A stretch of DNA of 64,000 nt from Halomonas qaidamensis (GCF_025917315.1 NZ_CP080627.1:558001-622000), one strand, 5' to 3'; shown: positions 18,740 to 29,495, counted from the first letter of the stretch. Numbers and translations: made by a program. Notes: generated by a model not told the origin, from the sequence alone.

Positions 18740-18919
18740 ATGGGTATTGAAGTAGGTGGATTACTGGGTCTTATTTGGCTGATTATCGTTATATGGGCCA
18801 TTGTTAAAGTCGCTAAGAGTTCAGCCAGTGGCCTTGCAAAGCTATTGTGGATCTTGGCGTTATTGTTTTTTCCACTGGTTGGGCTGATCGCGTGGTTTCT
18901 ACTTGGTCCCAAAGGGTAG
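18740..18919 (+). CDS. 59-residue PLDc_N-type membrane protein
   Basis: A small protein with two hydrophobic helices: about residues 5-24 (GGLLGLIWLIIVIWAIVKVA) and 32-55, separated by a short polar loop KSSASG. The second helix carries LFFPLVGLIAWFLLGPKG, the signature of the phospholipase D N-terminal (PLDc_N) membrane module, which also occurs as a stand-alone protein. It has an AAGGAG ribosome site and a strong terminator behind it. Role unknown. It is shorter than typical gene-finder thresholds. Confidence 0.82.
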   Translation: MGIEVGGLLGLIWLIIVIWAIVKVAKSSASGLAKLLWILALLFFPLVGLIAWFLLGPKG

Positions 18920-18947
18920 CGAGCAACACGCTATCTCTAAATAATAA

Positions 18948-18978
18948 AAGGCAGTCCACTATGGTGGGCTGCCTTTTT
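18948..18978 (+). terminator. Rho-independent terminator after the PLDc_N gene
   Basis: GGCAGTCCAC (18950-18959) pairs with GTGGGCTGCC (18964-18973), one G-T wobble, followed by TTTTT. It lies 30 bp after the stop codon and separates this unit from the next, opposite-strand gene. Confidence 0.9.
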
Positions 18979-19037
18979 AGTAACCCAACTATTAGGTTAC
19001 TTAATGAAGCGCAACGTGGATGAGCGCATCAATCGTT

Positions 19038-19160
19038 TTACCCGCGTGGAGGTGCCTTGTAATGCCCAGGAATCGTTAGCTTTTCCCCATTAGGCAAGTC
19101 GCGCACTTGGGTGGGTACATAAACACGTTTGATAATACTTTTGGCTTTGCTGTTTCCCAT
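19038..19160 (-). CDS. 40-residue uncharacterised microprotein
   Basis: The frame starts at ATG 19160 with an excellent ribosome site (GGAGGAGGA, 5 nt spacing) and reads MGNSKAKSIIKRVYVPTQV, continuing to a proline/glycine-rich end (IPGHYKAPPRG). It is basic (about eight Lys/Arg), has no hydrophobic segment and no signal peptide, so it is probably cytosolic. It lies between a plus-strand terminator and the response-regulator promoter, divergent from the latter. A small inverted repeat (CTGTC ... GACAG) precedes its ribosome site. I do not recognise a family. Confidence 0.62.
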   Translation of the reverse strand: MGNSKAKSIIKRVYVPTQVRDLPNGEKLTIPGHYKAPPRG

Positions 19161-19388
19161 GAAATCCTCCTCCTGTCAGATTGCCGACAGTTAGCCAACT
19201 CACATTAGCGCTTGGTTGCTTCAGAATCAAGGTACCTAGCAGGCAAATCATTGAATATACGATTAGGAAATAGCCAAGGGGCAGGCGTTTGAGTGGTTTT
19301 GAGGTATCCTGGGAAATATTACAGCCTGCGGTTATGTAAGGGTGAGCGGGTGATAACACAAACTGCCTAAGCGGAGTGAACATACAGG

Positions 19389-20147
19389 ATGGTAGACCAC
19401 TTGGAACAGCAATTTCAGGCGCTTGGGGCTCAAGACGCCGTAACACCAGATTATCCCGATCAAGATCATGTGTTGATTATTGAAGATGACCAGCGTTTGG
19501 CAGAGCTTACTCGCGACTACCTAGAAGCGAATGGCTTTCAAGTGACGCTGGAGGCGGATGGGGCTAAAGGCGTTGATCGTATTTTAACGCTTCAGCCTGA
19601 CTTGGTGATTCTTGACTTAATGCTACCGGGTGAAGATGGCTTGGCTATTTGTCGTCGTGTACGGCCTAATTTTGCCGGCCCTATTATGATGTTAACGGCC
19701 CGTACTGATGATCTTGATCAAGTGCTGGGCTTGGAGATGGGGGCTGATGACTATGTGCCTAAACCGGTTCAACCTCGTGTGCTTTTAGCGCGTATGCGGG
19801 CGTTACTTCGTCGCGCGGATGCGCCTGCACCCGGTGGTGAAATGCGCTTGCGCTTCGAAAATCTAGAGATAGATAACGCCACCCGCGAAGCGTGGCTTTC
19901 TGGCGAGCGCATTGACCTTACCAGTGCCGAGTTTGATCTACTGTGGCTATTGGCAAGCAACGCGGGGCGAGTCTTGACGCGCGAAGAAATTTTCAATGAG
20001 CTGCGTGGTATCAAATACGATGGACAGGATCGTTCGATCGATGTTCGCGTATCGCGTATTCGTCCCAAAGTAGGCGATGATCCTAATCAGCCACACCGCA
20101 TTAAAACGGTGCGCAGCAAAGGTTACCTTTTTGTTAAAGATAGTTAA
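19389..20147 (+). CDS. OmpR/RstA-type response regulator
   Basis: A 252-residue transcription regulator. The receiver domain (about residues 27-140) has the acidic pair IIEDD near residue 30-34, phospho-acceptor Asp76 in LVILDLMLPGEDG, and the conserved Lys in DDYVPKPVQ. A winged-helix DNA-binding domain follows, with LTSAEFDLLWLLASNAGRVLTREE and VRSKGYLF near the C-terminus. A 25-residue N-terminal extension precedes the receiver and is not typical. The histidine-kinase gene follows 22 bp later. The stimulus is unknown; the closest general type is RstA. Confidence 0.92.
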   Translation: MVDHLEQQFQALGAQDAVTPDYPDQDHVLIIEDDQRLAELTRDYLEANGFQVTLEADGAKGVDRILTLQPDLVILDLMLPGEDGLAICRRVRPNFAGPIMMLTARTDDLDQVLGLEMGADDYVPKPVQPRVLLARMRALLRRADAPAPGGEMRLRFENLEIDNATREAWLSGERIDLTSAEFDLLWLLASNAGRVLTREEIFNELRGIKYDGQDRSIDVRVSRIRPKVGDDPNQPHRIKTVRSKGYLFVKDS

Positions 20148-20169
20148 TTAATCGAGCGAGGTTAACCGT

Positions 20170-21765
20170 ATGCGGCGAGTGTTGGGCCACGGTTCTTTTT
20201 TGAGATTTTATCTTCTGCTGGGCTTGGCACTTTGCGTCGTGTTTTTTATTGCGCTGGGTGGGCGCTCTTTTATTGAGCAGGTTCGTCGCGAAGATTATCG
20301 TGAACAACTCGCCGCGTTACCTATGTCGTTAATGACGCAGCAGCTAGCGTCAAGCCAAGTGGCTGAAAGAGAAGCCTCACTTGCGCGCTTTTCAGAACAG
20401 CTCGGCATGCAACTCTCACTTCAACGAATTGAAGATGCAGAGCTGAATTACTTTGAACGATCGCGTGTCGAGCGGGGGTCCGTTTTAGTGACCGGAGACC
20501 CTTGGAAGCTGCGGCAACGCATACCCAATGATGAGTGGATGCTAGAAGCGACGTTTGCCGCGTGGAGTGAGCAACAGTGGCAAGGCAGTATGGTATTGAT
20601 TGGAGACTGGCTTGCCAGTATGCCTCCTGAAGCAAGAGCTGACGCTTTGGCTTCTCTGAACACTGGCAGCTGGCCGCTTTCACTGCTTGTTACTGCCCCT
20701 CACGGGCTCACCTCAGAGCAGCAGTTTCAGCTCGCGTTAGGAGGTGTGCTGACGCGTTTGGTTTCGGATAAGCTTTCCTTGTTGCTAATTTATCAACTGC
20801 CAGGCGAGAACCAATGGTTACAGGCTGGTCCAACCTCTCGCGGTGATACGCTGCCGGTCAACTTGCACCTTCCTTTACTGGTAGGGTTGATGGTGGTGCT
20901 CAGCCTGATTATTTACTTAATTATGCGCAGTATCGAAGCGCGCATGGCGCGTTTAGAGCTAGCGGCAACCAGAATCGCCAGTGGCCGTTTGGAAACCCGT
21001 GTAAAAGTAGAGAGCGGTGATTTTTTAGGTCGAGTAGGCATGGCCTTTAATGGCATGGCGAATCAGGTCCAAAGTTTGCTAAGAGGCCAACAAGAGATGA
21101 TTCGTGCAGTGTCTCATGAATTACGCACGCCGGTCGCTCGCATACGCTTTGCAGTACAAATGGTCGAAGATATGACGGATCAGCCTGCGATTCGTCGTCA
21201 GCTTCAGGGAATTGATGCTGATATCGCCGAGCTAGACGAGTTGGTTGATGAAATTCTCACCTACGCGCGTTTAGGAGGGGAATCCATTAATGGCGTAGAG
21301 TTGGAAATGGCGCTGGTTGAGTGTCGGGCAATGGCCGAGCGCGTTATTGATACGCTGTCACCGCTTCACCAAAGTTTATCATTAACGTTAGAAAGCAACT
21401 CAGAGGTTGAACTTTACGCAGAGCCACGTTATTTACAGCGCGCACTGCAAAACCTAGTCAGCAATGCTTGCCGCCATGCCAAGTCCCACGTCGTGATTCG
21501 TTTGTGTGACGAACCTCACCTGGTGCGTATCGATATTGAAGATGATGGGCCCGGCATACCGCCTGAGGCCCGCGGTGATATTTTTAAGCCGTTTGCTCGA
21601 CTCGATAATAGCCGCGCACGTAGTTCTGGTGGTTATGGATTGGGTCTGTCCATTGTGCAAAAAATTATGGCAGGCCACGGGGGTAGCGTCACTGTTGATA
21701 CCAGCCCTACACTTGGTGGCGCGCGTTTTACGTTGCTGATTCCTCGTCGCGAGTCGCCGGCTTAA
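20170..21765 (+). CDS. Sensor histidine kinase (RstB-like)
   Basis: A 531-residue membrane sensor. Two transmembrane helices, about residues 10-28 and 232-254, flank a ~200-residue periplasmic sensor region. A HAMP linker follows (about 255-305), then the phospho-acceptor His316 in AVSHELRTPVARIRFAVQM. The ATP-binding domain has the N box LQNLVSNACRHAK, the G1 box IDIEDDGPGIPPE and the G2 box GGYGLGLSIVQ. With the preceding response regulator it forms a two-component pair. The C-terminus overlaps the convergent metR C-terminus by 38 bp. Confidence 0.92.
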   Translation: MRRVLGHGSFLRFYLLLGLALCVVFFIALGGRSFIEQVRREDYREQLAALPMSLMTQQLASSQVAEREASLARFSEQLGMQLSLQRIEDAELNYFERSRVERGSVLVTGDPWKLRQRIPNDEWMLEATFAAWSEQQWQGSMVLIGDWLASMPPEARADALASLNTGSWPLSLLVTAPHGLTSEQQFQLALGGVLTRLVSDKLSLLLIYQLPGENQWLQAGPTSRGDTLPVNLHLPLLVGLMVVLSLIIYLIMRSIEARMARLELAATRIASGRLETRVKVESGDFLGRVGMAFNGMANQVQSLLRGQQEMIRAVSHELRTPVARIRFAVQMVEDMTDQPAIRRQLQGIDADIAELDELVDEILTYARLGGESINGVELEMALVECRAMAERVIDTLSPLHQSLSLTLESNSEVELYAEPRYLQRALQNLVSNACRHAKSHVVIRLCDEPHLVRIDIEDDGPGIPPEARGDIFKPFARLDNSRARSSGGYGLGLSIVQKIMAGHGGSVTVDTSPTLGGARFTLLIPRRESPA

Positions 21766-22666
21766 TGCCTGATAGCACTGCAAATGAGGTCTCTTTAGCG
21801 GTGCGCAAAAAGTCCTGCATCCAAGGCGCTTCTAAATTCTCCTCTCGAATAGCGGCATAAAGCGTGCTCCAAATGCCGTTCTCGCCCAGTTTTACGGCGC
21901 TAACATAATCCCGCTCTAAATACTCGGTGAGTGCCCAGTTGGGCAGTGCACAGACGCCTCGACCGCTGGCAACGAGCTGCATCATCATGATGGTGAGCTC
22001 TGCAGTGCGGATTTCTTTTGGTCGAACATTGGCGGGAGCCAAAAATTGGGTAAACACATCCAGCCGAGCGTGTTCGACCGGATAGGTGATTAGTGTTTCC
22101 TCGGCTAATGCTTTTGGTTCGATAAACGGACGGCCTGCAAAAGAGTGCTGTCGAGCAACCGCTAGCAGACCTTCATAACGAAACAGCGGCGCGTAGTGTA
22201 CTCCTTCCAATGGCTGAGGATCGGCGGTGATCACCAGGTCTAACTGCTCTCTAGCAAGGGCAGGCAGCGGGTCGAAGTGGTGGCCACTGGGTATATCAAT
22301 TTCGACCTCTGGCCAGTGATCGCGAAAGTAATCCACGGTTGGCATCAGCCATTGGAAACAGCTGTGGCACTCGATGGCCATATGCAGCCGACCCTGCTCC
22401 GTACCTGCCAAGCGCGCTAAGTCACGCTCAGCCTTACGTACTTCAGGCAAAATCTCATCTGCCAGTGCCAACAGGCGAAGCCCCGCTCTAGTGAATTCCA
22501 CTGGGCGTGTTTTACGTACAAACAGTGCGCTGTCAACGCGGCCTTCCAAATCTTTTAACTGATGGGAAAGCGCCGACTGGGTTAGGTGAACCCGCTCAGC
22601 AGCCTCCACTAAAGAACCGGTTTCCCGCAGGGCGAGCAGCGTGCGCAAATGGCGTAATTCAATCAT
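21728..22666 (-). CDS. metR: LysR-type activator of methionine biosynthesis
   Basis: A 312-residue LysR-family regulator. The N-terminal winged helix reads MIELRHLRTLLALRETGSLV and continues to LTQSALSHQLKDLEGRV, followed by the effector-binding domain (about residues 90-300). The N-terminal ~95 residues and the position divergent to metE, the standard metR/metE arrangement in gammaproteobacteria, identify it as MetR, which uses homocysteine as coinducer and activates metE. Its 3' end overlaps the sensor kinase gene by 38 bp on the opposite strand. Confidence 0.92.
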   Translation of the reverse strand: MIELRHLRTLLALRETGSLVEAAERVHLTQSALSHQLKDLEGRVDSALFVRKTRPVEFTRAGLRLLALADEILPEVRKAERDLARLAGTEQGRLHMAIECHSCFQWLMPTVDYFRDHWPEVEIDIPSGHHFDPLPALAREQLDLVITADPQPLEGVHYAPLFRYEGLLAVARQHSFAGRPFIEPKALAEETLITYPVEHARLDVFTQFLAPANVRPKEIRTAELTIMMMQLVASGRGVCALPNWALTEYLERDYVSAVKLGENGIWSTLYAAIREENLEAPWMQDFLRTAKETSFAVLSGIKPATRDEESAT

Positions 22667-22668
22667 TG

Positions 22669-22681
22669 TGAGTATTTTTCA
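22669..22681. promoter_or_regulatory. Candidate MetR-binding site between metR and metE
   Basis: TGAGTATTTTTCA matches the MetR consensus TGAA-N5-TTCA at seven of eight fixed positions (TGAG instead of TGAA). It lies in the 99-bp divergent region, where autoregulation of metR and activation of metE are expected. Assigned by motif only. Confidence 0.5.
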
Positions 22682-22765
22682 TGTTTTGTATTAAAAACTT
22701 TAGTTTGATTCATGATTTTAAGATAAGCAGACTGTGCGAAATCATTCATGTTTAAAGGTTCCATC

Positions 22766-25063
22766 ATGACAGTTTCTCATATTCTCGGCTATCCCCGGAT
22801 TGGCGCTCAGCGCGAACTTAAAAAAGCCACCGAAGCCTATTGGAAAGGAGACATCTCACGGGACGAGCTTGAAACAACAGGGCAGGCATTGAGGCTCTCT
22901 CACTGGCAGACCCAGCAAAACGCTGGCCTCGACTTTGTCAGCGTTGGCGATTTTGCGTTTTATGACCAAGTACTTAATGTTTCCGTCATGCTGGGAGCGG
23001 TCCCCGCACGTTTTAATGCGCAGCACGAAGTGAGTGAAGGCAACGTTGATTTAGATACCGCTTTTCGTATGGCCCGTGGCCGAGCCCCAAGCGGTGAGCC
23101 TGCCGCCGCCTGTGAAATGACTAAGTATTTTGACACTAATTACCATTACCTAGTCCCTGAATTGCATGATGGGCAGGCGTTTACTTTAGCATCTGACCGC
23201 TTATTCAACGAAGTTAATGAGGCCTTACAGGCAGGTTTTACGCCGAAAGTGACGCTGACTGGCCCGCTCACTTGGCTGTGGTTGGGTAAAGCCAAAGGTG
23301 GTGAGTTCGATCGGCTGAGCTTGTTGGATAGTGTGCTGGATGTATACAGCGAAGTTCTTTCTCGCTTAGCGACACAAGGCATTGAGTGGGTGCAGCTAGA
23401 CGAGCCTGCTTTGGTGCAAGACCTGCCCTTAGCGTGGCAACAGGCTTACGAACGTGCTTATCATCGCCTACAATCAGCCCCGCTAAAATTGCTTGTTGCC
23501 ACTTACTTTGGTGGGTTAGGTGATAACCTTTCGCTTACGACACGCCTGCCAGTAGCGGGATTGCATATTGATGCTGTGCGTGGAGCCGAACAGGTAGAGA
23601 GCGTGGTTGATCGTTTAAGCCCTCATCAAGTGCTTTCGATTGGCTTGGTGGATGGGCGCAATATTTGGCGTGCTGATTTGGCGGCCCTAAGAGAGCGTCT
23701 GCTGCCCCTAAAAGTACGTTTAGGGCAGCGACTATGGCTGGCACCCAGCTGCTCATTGTTGCATGTGCCGGTAGACTTGGTTCAAGAAACTGAACTGGAT
23801 AGTGAACTAACCAGCTGGTTGGCATTTGCGCGTCAAAAACTGGATGAAGTAGTGACTCTTACCCGGCTGATTGATAACCGAGCCACACCGGTTGATGAAC
23901 AGCGGGTGAGTGAGGCAACGCGTGCCTTGGATACGCGCCGGGAATCGCGTCGCATTCATCAGCCTGCCGTGAGTGGCCGTTTGTCGGCGATAACGGCTCA
24001 AGATAGTCAGCGTCAGTCGCCTTATGCCCAGCGCAGCGTGTCTCAGCGTCGAGCGCTTGCACTGCCACTGTTTCCCACCACCACCATTGGCTCTTTTCCG
24101 CAAACAGGTGAAATACGCGCCGCCCGTCGGGCATTTAAAGCCGGTGAGCTGAGCCAGGCAGATTACGAAGCGCGTATGCGCGAAGAGATCGCATATGTCG
24201 TTGAGCGCCAGGAAGCGCTTGGTCTAGATGTGCCCGTTCACGGTGAAGCCGAGCGCAACGACATGGTGGAGTACTTTGGTGAACAACTTGATGGCTTTGC
24301 TTTTACGCGCTTTGGCTGGGTGCAAAGCTATGGTTCCCGCTGCGTAAAACCGCCGATTATTTTCGGTGACGTTTCTCGCCCCAAACCAATGACCGTTTGC
24401 TGGAGTGAATACGCTCAATCGCTCACCGAAAAACCCATGAAAGGCATGCTGACAGGGCCTGTGACGATTTTACAATGGTCGTTTGTGCGTAATGATCAGC
24501 CCCGCGCAACCACCTGCCGTCAGATTGCGCTGGCACTGCGTGACGAAGTTGTCGATTTGGAAAAAGCGGGTATTCAGATCATTCAAATTGACGAGCCCGC
24601 GCTACGTGAAGGCTTACCGCTGCGGCAGAACGAGTGGCAATCCTATTTGGATTGGGCAGTAGAAAGCTTCCAGCTAAGCGCTGCAGGCGTTGCAGACAGC
24701 ACCCAAATTCATACGCATATGTGCTACTCGGAGTTTAACGACATCATTGGGGCCATCGCCGCGCTAGATGCGGATGTGATCACCATTGAAACCTCACGTT
24801 CCGATATGGAACTGCTGGACGCTTTCCAGGATTTTGCTTACCCGAACGAAATTGGGCCGGGAGTTTATGATATCCATACGCCCAATATTCCAGATGTCGC
24901 ATGGATGGTGGCGTTGATGGAAAAAGCGCTGGAAAAAATTCCTGCTGAGCGGCTATGGGTAAACCCTGATTGTGGTCTGAAAACCCGTGGCTGGACAGAA
25001 GTGGAGCCTGCATTGGCTAATATGGTGGAAGCTGCAAATCAACTGCGTGAGCGTTATGCGTAA
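22766..25063 (+). CDS. metE: Cobalamin-independent methionine synthase
   Basis: A 765-residue zinc enzyme that transfers the methyl group from 5-methyltetrahydropteroyl-triglutamate to homocysteine. The N-terminal half begins [20 protein letters not shown], and the C-terminal half begins at the [16 protein letters not shown] stretch. The zinc ligands are visible in [10 protein letters not shown] and [11 protein letters not shown] choose ATG at 22766 (AAAGG upstream) over an in-frame ATG at 22748 that has no site; the shorter form fits the family N-terminus. Control by MetR is likely because metR is divergent. No SAM or cobalamin riboswitch is visible in the short leader. Confidence 0.97.
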   Translation: MTVSHILGYPRIGAQRELKKATEAYWKGDISRDELETTGQALRLSHWQTQQNAGLDFVSVGDFAFYDQVLNVSVMLGAVPARFNAQHEVSEGNVDLDTAFRMARGRAPSGEPAAACEMTKYFDTNYHYLVPELHDGQAFTLASDRLFNEVNEALQAGFTPKVTLTGPLTWLWLGKAKGGEFDRLSLLDSVLDVYSEVLSRLATQGIEWVQLDEPALVQDLPLAWQQAYERAYHRLQSAPLKLLVATYFGGLGDNLSLTTRLPVAGLHIDAVRGAEQVESVVDRLSPHQVLSIGLVDGRNIWRADLAALRERLLPLKVRLGQRLWLAPSCSLLHVPVDLVQETELDSELTSWLAFARQKLDEVVTLTRLIDNRATPVDEQRVSEATRALDTRRESRRIHQPAVSGRLSAITAQDSQRQSPYAQRSVSQRRALALPLFPTTTIGSFPQTGEIRAARRAFKAGELSQADYEARMREEIAYVVERQEALGLDVPVHGEAERNDMVEYFGEQLDGFAFTRFGWVQSYGSRCVKPPIIFGDVSRPKPMTVCWSEYAQSLTEKPMKGMLTGPVTILQWSFVRNDQPRATTCRQIALALRDEVVDLEKAGIQIIQIDEPALREGLPLRQNEWQSYLDWAVESFQLSAAGVADSTQIHTHMCYSEFNDIIGAIAALDADVITIETSRSDMELLDAFQDFAYPNEIGPGVYDIHTPNIPDVAWMVALMEKALEKIPAERLWVNPDCGLKTRGWTEVEPALANMVEAANQLRERYA

Positions 25064-25166
25064 AGACGATAAGTGTAACGTGGTAGAACCAGCATTAACC
25101 GATCATCCGCTAGATAAGTAAGTATGGGTGCCAAAAGCTAATTCTGACTACATAGCTAATTGGCAT

Positions 25167-25199
25167 TTAAGCCCCGCTGCAACAGGCAACGGGGCTTAT
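25167..25199. terminator. Possible bidirectional terminator between metE and ppk1
   Basis: AAGCCCCG (25169-25176) and CGGGGCTT (25190-25197) form a perfect 8-bp stem, with an internal TGC/GCA extension in the loop. It sits between convergent genes, 105 bp after metE and 23 bp before the ppk1 stop. The T-run is weak in both directions. Confidence 0.6.
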
Positions 25200-25219
25200 T
25201 GTGTATCTAGCGGTGATGG

Positions 25220-27412
25220 CTAGCTTTTTGAGGCATAGGCATAGAGCAGCGTTTCCTGGGCACTAATCGCGTCACCATTGCCAGGGTCTTGTAGCTGATA
25301 ACTGCCATCGCTTTTAAGCAGCCAGCTTTGGCAGTTATCGACTAGATAGGTCTCCAAGTCTTTACGCACCCGCGTGGCCAGCTTTTTATCCAGCAGCGGA
25401 AAGCAGGTTTCTACGCGATGAAACATATTGCGTGACATAAAATCAGCGCTTGAGCACCAGGTCTCTGATTTGCCGTCGTTGTGAAAGTGGAAAACGCGGG
25501 TATGTTCTAAAAAACGACCAATAATCGACCTTACGCGAATATTATCTGATATACCCTCAACACCGGGTTTCAAACAACACATACCACGAATAATCAGGTC
25601 ACACTCGACGCCTGCTTGAGATGCACGATATAGCGCCTTGATAAGCTTGGGTTCGGTGAGTGAATTGCACTTAATAATAATATGCCCACGCTTACCCCTA
25701 AGCGCCACCTGAGCTTCACGATCAATCATTTCGACTAAGCGCTCGTGAAGTGTAAAGGGCGCGTGCAACAGCGTATCAATCTTACGCGCGCGGCCCATGC
25801 CAGAAAGCTGCTGGAAGACTTTATGTACATCGGCGCATAGCGCTTTATTGGCGGTCAGTAGGCTGTAATCGGTATACAGTTTTGCGGTCTTAGAGTGGTA
25901 GTTGCCAGTGCCTAAATGTGCGTAGTGGCGCAGTTCGCCTTTCTCACGCCGCACAATATGCAGCATTTTAGCGTGGGTTTTATAGGCCATAATGCCGTAA
26001 ATCACAATGGCGCCAGCTTCTTGCAAGCGCGATGCTAGCTGTAGATTATCCGCCTCATCAAACCGTGCCCGTAGCTCAATAACTACGGTAACTTCTTTAC
26101 CTTGGCTAGCGGCATCGACTAGCGCGCTGACTATTGTTGAATCAGCACCAGTGCGATACAACGTCTGCTTGATGGCCAGTACGTCGGGGTCGCGGGCGGC
26201 TTCGCGCAGTAAATCTTCGATAGGCGAAAAGGACTGGAACGGGTGGTGGAGCAAAATATCGCTTTTGGCAATCGCACTAAACAGGCTGCCGCCTTTCAGT
26301 GCTTTTGGCACGCTAGGCGAATAAGGGCGGTAAAGTAGCTCTGGGCGGTCGACATCGCCCAATACAGCCATCATGCGAGTCAAATTCACCGGCCCTTGGA
26401 CACGGTATAAATCGCTATTTTCTAATTCAAACTGACGTAATAAAAAGCTGGTTAAGTCATCTGGGCAATTGTCGGCAACCTCAAGCCTTACGCCACTACC
26501 ATAGCGACGCGCCAATAGTTCGCCACGTAACGCAGATGCCAGATCTGAGACTTCTTCGGGGTCGACGGTCATATCGGCATTGCGGGTCAGCCGGAACTGA
26601 TAACAACCGCGCACACGCATACCGGGGAATAGTTCCTCGGCATGGGCGTGAATCATCGACGATAAGAAAATATACTCAGAAAAACCTTCAGCGCACAGCT
26701 CCTTTGGTAACGCCATTAAGCGAGGCAGCGAGCGAGGCGCAGGAAGGATTGCCATGCCACCAGCGCGACCAAAGGCATCCTTTCCTTCTAGTTCAACAAT
26801 GAAGTTGAGGCTTTTATTAACTAGCCGTGGGAATGGGTGCGAAGGATCTAGGCCGATAGGGCTGATCACCGGCATGATTTCATTATCAAAGAACGCATGT
26901 ACCCAGGCTTTTTGTTCGTCGGTCCACTGATCGCGACGACGGAAACGTAGGCCTTGCGCTTCTAAGGCAGGCAGCAAAATATCATTTAATATCTGGTATT
27001 GACGTGCAATTTGCTGATGCGCGATTTCGGAAATTTCAGCTAGTAAAGCTTTAGGCAAGCGACCATCGGCGGCAGTGGTATCGTCACCTAGTGCCATTTG
27101 GTGTTTAAGCCCAGCAACCCTGATCTCAAAAAACTCATCCATGTTGGATGAAAATATCAGCAAAAACATCAACCGATTGAGTAGCGGATGCGCATCATCA
27201 AGTGCTTGTTCAAGTACGCGAATATTGAACTGCAGATGGGACAGTTCACGATTGAAATAAAGCTGAGGGTCATCCAAGTCAGCTTCTGAGTGCGATTCTC
27301 TGGCGTGAACGCCAGTAGGCGTACGATTAATGCGCAATGGTAAAATATCACCTTCGCCACTGGTGGGCTCGTTTGAAACTGCTGGAGTGGAATCTATTGA
27401 CTGATCGTCCAT
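25220..27412 (-). CDS. ppk1: Polyphosphate kinase 1
   Basis: A 730-residue enzyme that makes polyphosphate from ATP. The N-terminal domain (about residues 50-155) begins YFNRELSHLQFNIRVLEQA. The phosphorylated-histidine region is YKTHAKMLHIVRRE, and the C-terminal catalytic domains contain GTGNYHSKTAKLYTDYSLLT and IIVKCN-like IIIKCNSLTEPKLI. The length is close to the usual ~690-740. The first 45 residues before the domain are polar and variable. It lies beyond hemB on the same strand but a terminator-like hairpin and 13-bp direct repeats separate them, suggesting its own promoter. Phosphate or stress control is plausible but no clear Pho box is seen. Confidence 0.97.
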   Translation of the reverse strand: MDDQSIDSTPAVSNEPTSGEGDILPLRINRTPTGVHARESHSEADLDDPQLYFNRELSHLQFNIRVLEQALDDAHPLLNRLMFLLIFSSNMDEFFEIRVAGLKHQMALGDDTTAADGRLPKALLAEISEIAHQQIARQYQILNDILLPALEAQGLRFRRRDQWTDEQKAWVHAFFDNEIMPVISPIGLDPSHPFPRLVNKSLNFIVELEGKDAFGRAGGMAILPAPRSLPRLMALPKELCAEGFSEYIFLSSMIHAHAEELFPGMRVRGCYQFRLTRNADMTVDPEEVSDLASALRGELLARRYGSGVRLEVADNCPDDLTSFLLRQFELENSDLYRVQGPVNLTRMMAVLGDVDRPELLYRPYSPSVPKALKGGSLFSAIAKSDILLHHPFQSFSPIEDLLREAARDPDVLAIKQTLYRTGADSTIVSALVDAASQGKEVTVVIELRARFDEADNLQLASRLQEAGAIVIYGIMAYKTHAKMLHIVRREKGELRHYAHLGTGNYHSKTAKLYTDYSLLTANKALCADVHKVFQQLSGMGRARKIDTLLHAPFTLHERLVEMIDREAQVALRGKRGHIIIKCNSLTEPKLIKALYRASQAGVECDLIIRGMCCLKPGVEGISDNIRVRSIIGRFLEHTRVFHFHNDGKSETWCSSADFMSRNMFHRVETCFPLLDKKLATRVRKDLETYLVDNCQSWLLKSDGSYQLQDPGNGDAISAQETLLYAYASKS

Positions 27413-27459
27413 GGTTGCCCCCGGTGGTGGTTCATACCCATCATAGCCTGATAGCTCTT

Positions 27460-27485
27460 GTTAATAACTATCGTTGATAACTATT
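27460..27485. repeat. 2 x 13 bp tandem repeat in the ppk1 promoter region
   Basis: GTTAATAACTATC (27460-27472) and GTTGATAACTATT (27473-27485) match at 11 of 13 positions; a third partial copy GTTAAT follows at 27486. On the minus strand they lie about 50-75 bp upstream of the ppk1 start. The spacing could suit a dimeric regulator or may be a slippage duplication. Confidence 0.6.
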
Positions 27486-27507
27486 GTTAATGGGAGTATG
27501 CCGGGAA

Positions 27508-27544
27508 AAGATGACAAATAGGTGTCACCTGTTTGTCATCTTTA
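27508..27544 (-). terminator. Terminator of hemB
   Basis: AAAGATGACAAA (27508-27519) pairs perfectly with TTTGTCATCTTT (27533-27544); the loop contains a further AGGT/ACCT stem. On the minus strand the stem ends in CTTTTCCC. It lies 18 bp after the hemB stop. Confidence 0.8.
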
Positions 27545-27561
27545 AAGCGTAAGACGTTATT

Positions 27562-28602
<1,041 letters not shown>

Positions 28603-28765
28603 CTAAAAGGCTTAATGTGAGTATATCAGTCTTGTACTACAGCGAAAGCGAGCTTGTGATAGCTGGCTTGTAGTGGCTTTATAGACTGACTAAAGTGAGC
28701 TGCTCGGCGACGCAAAGCGGCGACGATTTAACCGCGATAATAAGCGCTACAATAAGGAGATAAGT

Positions 28766-29425
28766 ATGACAAAACAGGTAGCAATCGTATTAGCAGGCTG
28801 CGGCGTTTTTGATGGCTCTGAAATCTACGAAACAACGTTAACGCTGCTGCGCCTTGATCAGTTGGGGATTGGCTATCGTTGCTTTGCGCCGGATGTCGCT
28901 CAGCACCATGTGATTAACCATATAACTCAAGAGCCTGTAGATGGTGAACAGCGAAATGTGCTGCAGGAGTCAGCGCGCCTTGCTCGTGGTGATATTAGTC
29001 CAATTACTGAGCTAGACGCTAACGACTTTGATGCGGTTATTGTGCCTGGTGGGTTTGGTGTCGCTAAAAACCTGTCTGATTTTGCCGATCAGGGTGACAA
29101 CATGCAGGTACTTGAGAGCGTAAAAGAAGCACTGATAGGTTTTAAAGAAGAGGCAAAGCCCATTGGTCTGATGTGTATTGCACCGGTTCTGGTGCCACGC
29201 CTTTTGGGCGAGGGTGTGGCCGTTACTGTTGGCCATGATCCGGGTGTCTCAGGTGCTATTAGTGCGATGGGTGGCCTGCATCGTAGCTGCGGCGTTGAAG
29301 AGATCGTGGTGGATCATGAGCACCGGGTAGTCACAACGCCTGCTTATATGCTTGCCACCCGTATCAGCGAGGCCGCCACAGGTATTTTTAAGTTGGTAGA
29401 CCGCATGGATGAAATGATGGGCTAG
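28766..29425 (+). CDS. elbB: ElbB-type DJ-1/PfpI-like glyoxalase
   Basis: A 219-residue DJ-1 superfamily protein. The N-terminus QVAIVLAGCGVFDGSEIYE and the nucleophile-elbow stretch IGLMCIAPVLVP (with the reactive Cys near residue 136) match ElbB, described as an isoprenoid-biosynthesis-related protein with weak glyoxalase activity. The catalytic Glu is probably Glu18 in DGSEIYE. Preceded by a perfect AAGGAG and followed by a strong terminator. Single-gene unit. The exact substrate is uncertain. Confidence 0.92.
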   Translation: MTKQVAIVLAGCGVFDGSEIYETTLTLLRLDQLGIGYRCFAPDVAQHHVINHITQEPVDGEQRNVLQESARLARGDISPITELDANDFDAVIVPGGFGVAKNLSDFADQGDNMQVLESVKEALIGFKEEAKPIGLMCIAPVLVPRLLGEGVAVTVGHDPGVSGAISAMGGLHRSCGVEEIVVDHEHRVVTTPAYMLATRISEAATGIFKLVDRMDEMMG

Positions 29426-29449
29426 TGCTCTCTAGGTAACCGAACTATG

Positions 29450-29495
29450 CGTATGAAGGGCAAAAAGCCTCTCGTATGAAGAGCAAAAAGCCTCT
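29450..29495. repeat. 2 x 23 bp tandem duplication including the left arm of the elbB terminator
   Basis: The segments 29450-29472 and 29473-29495 match at 22 of 23 positions. Each ends in GCAAAAAGCCTCT. The second copy supplies the 5' arm of the terminator stem, so the first copy is a redundant arm. Confidence 0.9.

Noticed and set aside
22682..22765. A SAM or cobalamin riboswitch in front of metE
   Set aside because: The leader is too short and lacks the conserved helices; control by the divergent metR is the simpler explanation.
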